Part shown: positions 45,992 to 53,813 of the stretch, in pieces | Numbering within the stretch: the stretch's first letter is position 1 | Layout: each line of letters starts with the position of its first letter | Origin: Dyella_B nitratireducens | Lineage (GTDB): Bacteria; Pseudomonadota; Gammaproteobacteria; Xanthomonadales; Rhodanobacteraceae | Length of the DNA stretch: 64,000 bases | Direction of reading: 5' to 3' | Assembly: GCF_049532905.1 (NCBI RefSeq) | Contig: NZ_CP064032.1 | Location: forward strand, 992,001 to 1,056,000 | The notes under the pieces: generated by a model | The model's database searches: none | Seen by the model: the letters and a program-made list of their open reading frames with translations, nothing else | Told to the model about the DNA's origin: nothing | Made by a program: the position numbers and the translations under genes

Positions 45992-46555
45992 CTAAGGCAG
46001 TTTTAAAGCACGATACACGGTAGCCACACCAACATTAAACCGCTCGGCAATCTGCGGAACCGAAAAGCTCTCTTCTTCGCGCAGTGTTTTAATTCGCCCA
46101 ACCTGCTCAGGTGTGAGGGCATGCTTCCGGCCAAATTGCACACCCTTGATCCGGGCCTTGGCGATCCCGTCCATTTGCCGCTCAGCACGGATATCGTTTT
46201 CGAACTCCGCAAAGCTGGCTAACAGGCTGAACATCAACTTCCCTTCCGACGTGCTTGTATCAATGGCCTGATCCAAAACCTTCAGGGTCACACTCTTCTG
46301 GCGAAGCTGGTCAGCAATCTTGGCCAGATCGAGTACAGAACGGGCCATACGGTCCAGCTTGGTGATGGCTAGCGTATCTCCCTCCCGTAGGAAGGTAAGG
46401 CAAGCCTGAAGCTCTGGGCGGCCGTCCGCTTGCCTGCCGGATCGCTTCTCGGCAAAGACCTTGGTGCAACGATATGCCTTCAGCTTATCGAGCTGAACGT
46501 CCAGACTTTGGCCGGTGGAGCTGACACGGGCATAGCCCACGATAGCGGCTGACAT
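45992..46555 (-). CDS. Serine recombinase (resolvase/invertase family)
   Basis: 187 residues from ATG 46555, with GGAG 8 bases upstream. The catalytic serine is in VGYARVSSTGQSLDVQLDKL; then ITKLDRMARSVLDL, LLASFAEFENDIRAERQMDG, and a C-terminal helix-turn-helix (SVPQIAERFNVGVATVYRAL). It is the size of Tn3-type resolvases or DNA invertases. A palindromic region directly upstream may be its crossover site. No transposase is next to it, so it may be a leftover of a transposon or act in the element itself. Confidence 0.9.
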   Translation of the reverse strand: MSAAIVGYARVSSTGQSLDVQLDKLKAYRCTKVFAEKRSGRQADGRPELQACLTFLREGDTLAITKLDRMARSVLDLAKIADQLRQKSVTLKVLDQAIDTSTSEGKLMFSLLASFAEFENDIRAERQMDGIAKARIKGVQFGRKHALTPEQVGRIKTLREEESFSVPQIAERFNVGVATVYRALKLP

Positions 46556-46556
46556 T

Positions 46557-46607
46557 ATCAAATCTCCTTAGAGAATTTTATAATATCATTATGATATGAG
46601 ATTTGAT
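46557..46607. other. Candidate res/crossover site upstream of the serine recombinase
   Basis: ATCAAATCTC (46557-46566) and GAGATTTGAT (46598-46607) form a 10-bp perfect inverted repeat, with a second one, ATATCAT/ATGATAT, at 46583-46597 inside it. Position and AT-rich symmetry fit a resolvase binding site. Confidence 0.5.
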
Positions 46608-46615
46608 AGACCTCT

Positions 46616-46750
46616 TTAAGGATTCCGGAAGGTATACGTTCTGAGGGGCTCAGCCTCTCCGACCATTGCGGCAATACCGTCTAAAATTGGCTTCTCTGGT
46701 ACGTTTCGTGCTTCCAAAATGGTCGGGCCTTGGAAATGCTGGAGGCCCAT
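46616..46750 (-). pseudogene. Short open frame, possible gene remnant next to the recombinase
   Basis: 44 codons (MGLQHFQGPTILEARNVPEK then PILDGIAAMVGEAEPL) ending at TAA 46616-46618, in front of the recombinase promoter. Composition is protein-like and it may be the 3' end of a gene lost when a transposon inserted. No family was recognised and it may be a chance frame. Confidence 0.3.
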
Positions 46751-46817
46751 CGGATGGCTGATCTCCAATCTTCAGAGGCAGCAAAGGTCGTGCAGGCAAC
46801 ATACAAGGGAACGTCGA

Positions 46818-47816
46818 GTGGCTGAGACCATAAATATTTCAGAGATCGCCGCGAAGTTATCTCACGATATCTTTCGGCACTTCCATTGGGAAAAAAATCA
46901 CAAGCATGACGATAATTTCCCGTGCTGTAACGATGCACATCTAAAGGGCGGCAAAAGTAAAAAGAAAAAAGATACCCACCCGGGTGACGTCGTTTTTCAC
47001 TACATAGATCCGTATCTTGGAAAGCGGATTTATCTTCACACGGATCTAAAAAGTTACAAAGCGGAATCCATCTCCGCTACTGCGCTCAGGGGCGCCTTGA
47101 AGTCACTCGCATTGACGACCGAATGTGCGCGAGAGTCTGCTGACTGGCGTGCGAAATATGTTATGGATGATACGGAGTCTTATGAAGTTCGTGGAATGTT
47201 ATTTGTCCATAATCATGATTACCAATATGGCAAGTCCTTTTATGAAGAAATAAAGAAAGTTGACTTAGGGACTCTTCCGTTAGCGGCCAATCTCGTCCTT
47301 CACTTTTTAGGGCCTCTAGATATTCAACGGCTCTACAACGTTGCTAACGATTTAATTCGTCTCAAAGGAGAGGATGAACTGCCAAAGGATTACTCATTCT
47401 ACTACCCTGACTTGAAAATGTTGCGTAGGCAGGGGGACGTGTGGGGGCAGCCCGCGACTATTGAGACGATGTCAGGGCCGTTTATCGTTATAAAGCACAA
47501 AAAAGCTGATAAGTGTGGTCAGGGCTACCTCATCTATTACAACCGAAAAGGTGATTCCGTAGAGGAATTTGAGTATCTATTGGATTGTCTTTCGCACTAT
47601 CAGATGCTCGATTCAGGGGAAACGTTACGTATTCGCGTCACAAGTGCCGACGCGCACAGTGATCTGAAGAGCATCTTTGAAAAAGCTAAGACTAGGTACG
47701 CTAAAGCTTGGGGGTTTGCGCCAGAGCGAAGTGAGATCCTCGATCAAATCCAAATAGACCGAATTGCGAGTGTGGCAACTACATACAATCCCGGCGATAT
47801 AGGGTGGCGTAAATGA
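46818..47816 (+). CDS. First gene of an unrecognised three-gene operon; possible PD-(D/E)xK-like nuclease motif
   Basis: 332 residues from GTG 46818, chosen because AAGGGA lies 7 bases upstream. Near the N-terminus a cluster of His/Lys (FRHFHWEKNHKHDDNF) precedes PGDVVFHYIDPYLGKRIYLH and TDLKSYKAES: Asp57 and Asp76-Leu-Lys78 match the spacing of a PD-(D/E)xK nuclease site. The remainder is not recognised. The stop overlaps the next start by 4 bases (ATGA), and that gene overlaps the third the same way, so the three proteins are made together. The location in an island beside a TIR gene suggests defence; this is inference. Confidence 0.6.
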   Translation: MAETINISEIAAKLSHDIFRHFHWEKNHKHDDNFPCCNDAHLKGGKSKKKKDTHPGDVVFHYIDPYLGKRIYLHTDLKSYKAESISATALRGALKSLALTTECARESADWRAKYVMDDTESYEVRGMLFVHNHDYQYGKSFYEEIKKVDLGTLPLAANLVLHFLGPLDIQRLYNVANDLIRLKGEDELPKDYSFYYPDLKMLRRQGDVWGQPATIETMSGPFIVIKHKKADKCGQGYLIYYNRKGDSVEEFEYLLDCLSHYQMLDSGETLRIRVTSADAHSDLKSIFEKAKTRYAKAWGFAPERSEILDQIQIDRIASVATTYNPGDIGWRK

Positions 47817-48904
47817 AAAAGCCTGCTTATGGACCATCACTGTACTACGCAACTGACAAAAATATATTCGATGCTCTAAACGAGCACAAAGTTGATTTGC
47901 CGACAATCATTGAGTTGTTTGAGCATCGGAACATTGTCGTAAGCAAGAAGACTGACAGGGTGGATCTTGCGAGATATTTTTCGAGACTCACGCATGACTA
48001 TCACGATAACCAAAGTATTGCAGCACGTCTAGGCGTGGCTTCTCGTCGAGAGCGCATTACCTCAATGGCAGTCAATGGCATTGCGGGGATTGATGATATT
48101 ACGAAAGCAATCGAGCAAATGAAGGCTGAGATGGAGTCGGTCGGGGATGTAGTTACTGTTACTCGAGCGGGCGAAAATCTATCTGTCAACATTCACTACA
48201 CGAAGGTTGACTACAAAAGGAACGAGTTTAATCAGTTGCAAGTACGTGATGGAACAGTCGACTTCGTTAGGTCGGGAGATCGCTACATCGTACGTAATAC
48301 GCAAAACGATTATGTCAACGCGATAAGGGACATGGTCCTCGAGCGAGTCGAAAAAAATACTGGCCAAGGTGTTTCCAAGGATGAAATATCTTTGTTCGAT
48401 GTTCCGTTCCATAAACAGAGGACCAAGTTTTTCTTGGAATTAATGAATAGTCTTCCAGACTACTCAAGGCGTGATGTGACGGACGTTTACACGTTTAAAC
48501 CTAAGCCTGATCCCGACGACGAAGCTGAAGACGATATCGACACACACGTAGAGAGGGTTGCCCTACGTGGCAATGGAGTAACGCGGTCTGAAATCTTGAA
48601 TGGCCTTTTGGATGATAGGCAGTATTACATCTGTAGGGTTGGCTGGGCGACCGCGGAGTTGAAGGGAATCGGGAACGTTTACGACATCGAAGCTATGTTT
48701 GCTGAGCCAAAGGATTGCACCGGATTCTCATTTCTTTTGCGAGGGGTGTATCCAATGGAGGACGGAAAAGTTTCGTCACGCAAACGAACGCCATTGCGTG
48801 CGGAAGTTGAACGAATTTCCTCTGTTGTCGAGGACAAGGCGCGGGAATTGATGGAAGGTTTCAGAAAAGAAATTTCAAAACAAACTGAAGGTGACGAGAC
48901 ATGA
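47813..48904 (+). CDS. Second gene of the unrecognised three-gene operon
   Basis: 363 residues. The N-terminal segment LPTIIELFEHRNIVVSKKTD followed by RVDLARYFSRLTHDYHDNQS looks like a small SAP/HeH-type helical module; an acidic stretch (PKPDPDDEAEDDIDTH) is in the middle, and the C-terminus is helical and charged (AEVERISSVVEDKARELMEG). No catalytic motif was identified. Overlaps both neighbours by 4 bases. No family name can be given. Confidence 0.6.
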   Translation: MKKPAYGPSLYYATDKNIFDALNEHKVDLPTIIELFEHRNIVVSKKTDRVDLARYFSRLTHDYHDNQSIAARLGVASRRERITSMAVNGIAGIDDITKAIEQMKAEMESVGDVVTVTRAGENLSVNIHYTKVDYKRNEFNQLQVRDGTVDFVRSGDRYIVRNTQNDYVNAIRDMVLERVEKNTGQGVSKDEISLFDVPFHKQRTKFFLELMNSLPDYSRRDVTDVYTFKPKPDPDDEAEDDIDTHVERVALRGNGVTRSEILNGLLDDRQYYICRVGWATAELKGIGNVYDIEAMFAEPKDCTGFSFLLRGVYPMEDGKVSSRKRTPLRAEVERISSVVEDKARELMEGFRKEISKQTEGDET

Positions 48905-49590
48905 GTACCACTTACAGGTGGTACCGGGTTGGCCTTCCGAAGAAGGGCGTGGGCATAGTTAAGTTATTGAGCAAGTATCCACTACTTGCAGAGTCTGAGT
49001 TTGGCTTTACTCCGCTCGAAGATGATGGGCAAATCCAAAAGCTTCGCTTCCTATGGCGGACTAAGGTTGTTGTTACGCGCATCAGTGATGAAGGCGTTCC
49101 ATTTAATGAGGAATTTGCTAGCGTCAATTTCCTTGATTTTGCGATAATTTTTCGCGATGTGCGAAGCTACTTCAGACTTGAAAATCCCGGCCACGGCGGG
49201 AAGCATCTTTTTAATGCCATTGAGACGATATCTGGCCTAGATTTTACATGCGAACCAATGAAGTTTCAGTTTTCTAATCCAGCTGAAATTTTTGGCGGCG
49301 TTGAGTCTGCGAAGCTAACGGGCTTGTCGGTATCTGGCGCTGTTGTGACTCAAGATCTGGTAGCTAGGCTGGAATTTGCCTCGAAGCAAGGGATGGATGT
49401 CGAAAAGATTAGATGGTTAAAAGGTGTGGAATACAGAATTGATTCTTCTGCTTTTGAGGTTACGTATCGTGGCCTCAAAGGTCACGTTACCCTTTCATCT
49501 GGTGGAACGATGAAGGTATCTGGAGCGTTGAGCCCAAGGCTTGTAACACAGGTCGAGAAATATCTCACCGGCACAAAGCGTCGGTCTTAA
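48901..49590 (+). CDS. Third gene of the unrecognised three-gene operon
   Basis: 229 residues starting ATG 48901, overlapping the previous stop by 4 bases. It looks like an alpha/beta protein without signal or membrane segment; notable stretches are TYRWYRVGLPKKGVGIVKLL, VNFLDFAIIFRDVRSYFRLE and YRIDSSAFEVTYRGLKGHVT. No family recognised. Probably forms a complex with the two upstream products, given strict translational coupling. Confidence 0.6.
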   Translation: MSTTYRWYRVGLPKKGVGIVKLLSKYPLLAESEFGFTPLEDDGQIQKLRFLWRTKVVVTRISDEGVPFNEEFASVNFLDFAIIFRDVRSYFRLENPGHGGKHLFNAIETISGLDFTCEPMKFQFSNPAEIFGGVESAKLTGLSVSGAVVTQDLVARLEFASKQGMDVEKIRWLKGVEYRIDSSAFEVTYRGLKGHVTLSSGGTMKVSGALSPRLVTQVEKYLTGTKRRS

Positions 49591-49681
49591 GCTTAGGAAG
49601 GTTTAAGGTGTTGACAACGGATCTTCATGTCAATGCTGGCTGTTTGTCCCGTCTACTTAGACAAATTGCGGAAGCGTTCCA

Positions 49682-51259
49682 ATGTCCAAGTCGAAAAATC
49701 AGCGCGGTAGGAAAAAGCAATCTCGCAAGTCTTACGCCAACTATAATATCAGCGGTATCGAGCAACATCAGCGTCATGGAAGTAAGCTGATTCCACCATT
49801 AAACAAGTTACCTAATTTCCACATGTCTTCATGGTCAGATGATCATATGCCGGAAATGCTTTGGGCCGTCTTGCTTACAGGGGTGATGGACCGTGATGAC
49901 TATCTCGCATGCTTTCGACGGATAGCACATCTATGCATAGAGTGGTTTAAAGTAGATGGCGAGAAGAGGCTGACGCCAAATCGATCTGAGGCGGAATATG
50001 ATGAAGCTCCGCCAAATCTACCTGTTGTCGACCACACTATGTTGGCGCAAATACCACTAGATCGGTTCAATGGATTCTTCGACCTTATTGTTGAACATCC
50101 TCTTGCTTATGCAGCGCTAAGGCCTCTTACTCTCATTGACTCTCTGCCCGGAATAGATCGTTGGAAGCAGCGGTTAACGGTGGAGGCGGATAAGGACGAT
50201 TGGAAGACGCTTGGGCGAGCATTGGCAGGGGTGCTCGACCATCAATCCCAAGCATCCACAGACATTCGCTGGTTCAAAGTTATCATTCCAGCGATTTCCG
50301 GCCGACTCGTATTCCCACCCGGAAGTCAGGGTGAAATTGAATCGTTGAGGTTGTACCCCAACCACGGAGACCTTCGTAAAGTGCGTCCATCGATACGTGC
50401 GATGGAGCAGGCTTTTCGTCGTGACTCTCCGACTCACTGGGTTCAATCGTTCTGGGACGAGGCCTTTAAGAAAACTCAGTGCATCGACCCTAACGATGAT
50501 GGATATACAATTACTCCATCGAAGATAGATGAGGACTCACTATATCGAGCTCGGCAAAGTCTTATCATGCGTTGTGAAGCTAACCTCAATTCGAATCGAA
50601 TTGATGCTCGACTCGACACAGCATTTGGACTTGTATTGTATGCGTTAGCAATTGCCGAAGAAGTTCGCTTCAGTCTCCTGCATTTTCGCATTACTGGAAG
50701 GATGGCGTTGCGGTCACTCGTGGAAGCTTTCGTTACATTGAAATATTTGTTTGCCAAAGATGACGAAAGCCTTTGGAAGTCCTACCGCGTCTATGGAGCG
50801 GGTCAGGCAAAATTGGCATTCTTAAAAATTCAAGAAGCAGAGGGCGAGTTGCCTGATTTTCTTGATCAAGACGCCCTTTACAGCATTGCTAACGAAGACG
50901 CTTGGCAGGAATTTTTAAATATTGATGTGGGTCACTGGGCCAGCAGCAATCTTAGAAAACTAGCGACCGAGAGCGGATGCAAGGATATCTATGACAAATA
51001 TTACGATTGGTCATCGGGATTTGTGCATGGGCATTGGGCTGCGGTCCGCGACACGAATTTTGTGACTTGCCACAATCCACTTCACCGGCTGCATCGAATC
51101 CCGCGATTGTATGCGAGGAGCCTGAATTCAGTGGATGGCGACGTTGTATCTCTCATAAATGAGATGCTCAGTTCTCTAGATGAAAAATACCCAGCTGAAG
51201 GTAGCTTGGACAAAGTGCAGCTGCAGGTCGAAGGAGAGGGTGAGGCGGCTGATCTTTAA
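49682..51259 (+). CDS. DUF5677-like protein
   Basis: 525 residues; a Lys/Arg-rich start (MSKSKNQRGRKKQSRKSYAN) then a long mostly helical protein. In the C-terminal half, FRITGRMALRSLVEAFVTLKYL, then WKSYRVYGAGQAKLAFL and SSGFVHGHWAAV follow the pattern of the DUF5677 family (R-x-x-x-E-A..., VHG), which is frequent in defence islands and thought to be HEPN-like. It begins 92 bases after the three-gene operon on the same strand, so it may be read from the same promoter. Confidence 0.6.
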   Translation: MSKSKNQRGRKKQSRKSYANYNISGIEQHQRHGSKLIPPLNKLPNFHMSSWSDDHMPEMLWAVLLTGVMDRDDYLACFRRIAHLCIEWFKVDGEKRLTPNRSEAEYDEAPPNLPVVDHTMLAQIPLDRFNGFFDLIVEHPLAYAALRPLTLIDSLPGIDRWKQRLTVEADKDDWKTLGRALAGVLDHQSQASTDIRWFKVIIPAISGRLVFPPGSQGEIESLRLYPNHGDLRKVRPSIRAMEQAFRRDSPTHWVQSFWDEAFKKTQCIDPNDDGYTITPSKIDEDSLYRARQSLIMRCEANLNSNRIDARLDTAFGLVLYALAIAEEVRFSLLHFRITGRMALRSLVEAFVTLKYLFAKDDESLWKSYRVYGAGQAKLAFLKIQEAEGELPDFLDQDALYSIANEDAWQEFLNIDVGHWASSNLRKLATESGCKDIYDKYYDWSSGFVHGHWAAVRDTNFVTCHNPLHRLHRIPRLYARSLNSVDGDVVSLINEMLSSLDEKYPAEGSLDKVQLQVEGEGEAADL

Positions 51260-51451
51260 GATGTACTTGCAATGTGAGTACCCAATGGGGACTCGCATTG
51301 GAGCAAGCGGCATGCGTTGCGATGAGTGATCTAAGACCGCCAAGAGCGGATTTGGTGGATTCCATGTCTAAGTTGTGTATGATCTTGTGTATGTTTTTTG
51401 GCCTGTTCGAAATATTTTGCAATAAAATCAATAACTTGTTTGATAAGTATG

Positions 51452-51469
51452 GTCTCCCCTTGGCACCAA
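51452..51469. other. Candidate attR, degenerate copy of the tRNA-Leu 3' end
   Basis: GTCTCCCCTTGGCACCAA matches the tRNA-Leu end GTCCCCCCTTGGGCACCAA with one substitution and one missing base. It is followed, as the true tRNA end would be, by a strong terminator 50 bases on. It would close an 11.2-kb element starting at the tRNA. Confidence 0.5.
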
Positions 51470-51518
51470 TCGAAGGCTACGGAAGTCCTGGTACAGGATT
51501 CGGTAGTGAAGAAAAGAA

Positions 51519-51545
51519 GAACCCGCCGATTGGCGGGTTTTTTTA
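51519..51545 (+). terminator. Rho-independent terminator past the candidate attR
   Basis: AACCCGCC/GGCGGGTT with loop GATT and seven T. It may be the original terminator of the tRNA-Leu transcript, displaced by the element. Confidence 0.8.
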
Positions 51546-51674
51546 TGCCTGAAAAAGCCAGCGCTGGCTCTGTAGCTCAAGAGTGATCCTGGCCACTTTG
51601 TTACTAGTTCAAGGGGTATATATTCGGCACGCAGCATTGCGCCGGTCACTTAAACCTTAGGACAGAGGTAAGTC

Positions 51675-52136
51675 ATGAAGAACATCGAAGTTCTACAAGA
51701 CGTATTGATCGAAACCAACCAGATAGAACGATTTTTTGGTGGCGTAGTACCCGTTGATCTATGGCGAGCCAGAAAGGTTTCTTCGCAAGAGGGCTTGTTC
51801 GCTCCTGTTGAACAAGAAGTTCAACGCATGCGCGGAGCACCAAGAAAACCGGATATAACTATCGAAGATGGTTGGGTACGAGTGAGGAACTTTCCTAGAG
51901 GGATAAGTACATTTGATAAGCCGAACCTATTCAAGGGGGCATGGAATTACTACAAGATTCCTGCAGGCACGGTTCTTCCAGAAGGATTGGTGATAGTTCG
52001 CGATTACTACAATTCGAATTACGATGCGACCCATCACACGATTGCACCTGCGTACGACATGCCTTTGGAGCGTTTTAAAGCGCTGCTCGCTGCGCTGGCA
52101 AAGCTTTTAGAAAAGGATGTTTCATATGGAAATTGA
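51675..52136 (+). CDS. Tse2-like ADP-ribosyltransferase-fold toxin
   Basis: 153 residues, GAGGT ribosome-binding site before ATG 51675. The C-terminal two thirds follow the Tse2 family pattern: FPRGISTFDKPNLFKGAWNY, then YKIPAGTVLPEGLVIVRDYY and HHTIAPAYDMPLERFKALLA. Tse2 of Pseudomonas is a cytosolic toxin with an ADP-ribosyltransferase-like fold, and homologues occur both as secreted effectors and as stand-alone toxin-antitoxin modules. A small gene overlaps its end, fitting the second option. Confidence 0.75.
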   Translation: MKNIEVLQDVLIETNQIERFFGGVVPVDLWRARKVSSQEGLFAPVEQEVQRMRGAPRKPDITIEDGWVRVRNFPRGISTFDKPNLFKGAWNYYKIPAGTVLPEGLVIVRDYYNSNYDATHHTIAPAYDMPLERFKALLAALAKLLEKDVSYGN

Positions 52137-52341
52137 TAGTTCTTGGCTACCGACGCTTCTCTGCGCGTTGAATGATGGTATCAAGTACAACGACCGCCTT
52201 AAGCATAGTGAGACGGTAAAAGATCCAGAGGACATAGAGGAGTGGATACTCCAAATGCTTCAGTTCAAACAATATCTACGCGAGCAGTTGAGCGGCGAGC
52301 CAAAGTTGCTTGAGCAATATGGCGAGTATCTGCGCGACTGA
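52126..52341 (+). CDS. Probable antitoxin/immunity partner of the Tse2-like toxin
   Basis: 71 residues from ATG 52126 (MEIDSSWLPTLLCALNDGIK), overlapping the toxin gene by 11 bases; AAAGGA inside the toxin gene is 8 bases upstream. An ATG 9 bases earlier is the alternative. All-helical, acidic (EDIEEWILQMLQFKQYLREQ), cytosolic. Its size and overlap are those of an antitoxin; no family recognised, so the role is inferred from context. Confidence 0.65.
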   Translation: MEIDSSWLPTLLCALNDGIKYNDRLKHSETVKDPEDIEEWILQMLQFKQYLREQLSGEPKLLEQYGEYLRD

Positions 52342-52433
52342 CTGAAGGGATGACGAGCTAGAGTGCTTTTTCGTTTGAAAAACACTCTGGCTCCTTCGCA
52401 AAAGCGGGATGCACTGGCAAGTTCTCGCCAAAG

Positions 52434-52545
52434 GTGACCAAGTGACTGACTATTTGTGAAAAGGAGCGAGTGTTTTAACGGCGTTGATGGCGCCATAGCA
52501 CGGCAGAGTGCTCGGTAAAGTCAAGGAAGTTGGTCACTTGGTCAC
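52434..52545. repeat. 13-bp inverted repeat in the gap before the IS
   Basis: GTGACCAAGTGAC (52434-52446) and GTCACTTGGTCAC (52533-52545) are perfect inverted copies 86 bases apart, the right one followed by a second TTGGTCACTTG-type unit. A smaller foldback (AGAGTG...CACTCT) lies at about 52360-52390. The 234-base region holds no gene. Confidence 0.5.
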
Positions 52546-52620
52546 TTGCGATATGAAGTCATTGTGGCCCAAGGGCGACGTCCCCCCGCCTTGAGTAGCG
52601 GGATGCTTTGGAGCCCGTTG

Positions 52621-53409
52621 TCACTTTAACTGCTTTGCGTAGTCCGCGGGCGTCAGCCCGCCCAGCGCCTTCTTAGGTCTTTCTTCGTTGTATTCCCGGC
52701 GCCATGTTTCGATCTCAGTGCGTGCATGAAGCAAGCTGGGAAACCAGTGTTCGTTGAGGCATTCGTCACGGAAGCGGCCATTGAACGATTCAATGTAGGC
52801 GTTCTGATTTGGCTTGCCGGGTTCGATCAAACGAAGCTGCAAGCTGCGCTCATGTGCCCAGGCGACCATGGCCTTCCCGCAGAATTCTTTGCCGTTGTCA
52901 CTGCGAATCACCTTCGGTAAGCCATGCGTGAGTGCAAGACGGTCAAGCACGCGCGTCACACCGATGCCGGAAATCGCACGCTCGACCTCAATGACCACCG
53001 CCTCGTGAGTGGCATCATCGATGACCGTCAGACACTTGATGACACGCCCATCGGCCGTGCGATCAAATACGAAGTCCATCGACCAGACCTCGTTGGGCGC
53101 CGTGGGGCGAAACAGCGGTTGCCGCTCCCCCATCGGGACCTTCTTTCGCTTGCGCCGACGTACCTGCAACCTTTCCTGCTGATACAACCGCTCCACGCGC
53201 TTGTAGTTCACCAGCTCACCTTCCTGTCGAAGTTTCAGGTGAATCATCCCCACGCCATAGCGCTTGTGTCGTTGCGCCAAAGCCACGATCCGCTGCCGCA
53301 ACGCCACGTTGCGGTCCGGCTGTGCCTGGTAGCGATACGCGCTGGCGCTCATGCCCACAATGGCCAACGACCGTCGCTCGCTCAGTCCTTTGTCGATCAT
53401 CTGGCGCAC
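52621..53409 (-). CDS. IS3-family transposase OrfB
   Basis: Catalytic part of the transposase; DDE residues in VWSMDFVFDRTADGR, KVIRSDNGKEFCGKAM and PNQNAYIESFNGRFRDECLN. An HTH_21-type region (HKRYGVGMIHLKLRQEGELV) precedes it. The frame is open upstream through the A6G at 53440-53446, so it is made as an OrfAB fusion by -1 frameshift. Intact, so the element may be active. Confidence 0.93.
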   Translation of the reverse strand: MRQMIDKGLSERRSLAIVGMSASAYRYQAQPDRNVALRQRIVALAQRHKRYGVGMIHLKLRQEGELVNYKRVERLYQQERLQVRRRKRKKVPMGERQPLFRPTAPNEVWSMDFVFDRTADGRVIKCLTVIDDATHEAVVIEVERAISGIGVTRVLDRLALTHGLPKVIRSDNGKEFCGKAMVAWAHERSLQLRLIEPGKPNQNAYIESFNGRFRDECLNEHWFPSLLHARTEIETWRREYNEERPKKALGGLTPADYAKQLK

Positions 53410-53432
53410 CCACTCACGCCGGGCCGGTGCGC

Positions 53433-53702
53433 CTACGGCTTTTTTCGTAGCACGTCTCGGATAACCTCGTTCTCAAGCATCTGCTCGGCCAATAGCTTCT
53501 TCAGCCGTGTGTTCTCCATCTCCAGCTCTTTCAGGCGCTTGGCATCCGGCACGCTCATCCCGCCGAACTTGCTGCGCCACAGGTAGTACGAAGCCTCGCT
53601 GAAGCCGTGCTTGCGGCACAGCTCCTTGATCGGCATGCCGGCGTCCGCCTCACGCAGGAAGCCGATGATCTGTTCCTCGGTAAAACGCTTCTTCACGTCC
53701 AA
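53433..53702 (-). CDS. IS3-family transposase OrfA
   Basis: 89 residues: helix-turn-helix (RFTEEQIIGFLREADAGMPI; LCRKHGFSEASYYLWRSKFG) followed by a leucine-zipper segment (LKELEMENTRLKKLLAEQML). Ends right after the slippery sequence A AAA AAG at its 3' end. OrfA alone regulates transposition; the frameshifted fusion is the transposase. Confidence 0.93.
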   Translation of the reverse strand: MDVKKRFTEEQIIGFLREADAGMPIKELCRKHGFSEASYYLWRSKFGGMSVPDAKRLKELEMENTRLKKLLAEQMLENEVIRDVLRKKP

Positions 53703-53777
53703 TCTCCTTCCGTTGCGGGATTGGACTCCAAATCCTTGCGCTACTCAAAACCGGGGGGACGTCGAGGGGTTTCGAGC

Positions 53778-53806
53778 GATGACCAACTGATTTGGAGTTG
53801 GTCATC
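53778..53806. terminator. Hairpin after the minus-strand accessory pair
   Basis: GATGACCAACT/AGTTGGTCATC, 11 bp perfect with a 7-base loop, 8 bases past the stop of the 53814 gene. No T-tract; probable but unproven transcription end. Confidence 0.45.
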
Positions 53807-53813
53807 CCGTAAG

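Larger units (their letters stand above)
52576..53764. mobile_element. IS3-family insertion sequence (IS407-like), complete
   Basis: 1189 bp. The terminal inverted repeats begin CGACGTCCCCCCG at both ends and continue imperfectly with TTGAGTAGCG and TTTGGAG. The flanks show a 4-bp target duplication AGGG (52572-52575 and 53765-53768), the size made by the IS407 group. It carries orfA and orfB with a slippery A6G for -1 frameshifting. It sits between the toxin pair and the next accessory genes and interrupts no recognisable gene. Confidence 0.88.

Noticed and set aside
46681..46938. 85-codon minus-strand frame crossing the start of the three-gene operon
   Set aside because: It overlaps the well-placed ribosome-binding site and the start of the 46818 gene and has no protein-like features.
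40402..51469. Prophage
   Set aside because: Integrase, AlpA and a replication protein are present, but there is no capsid, terminase, tail or lysis gene; a satellite or island fits better.
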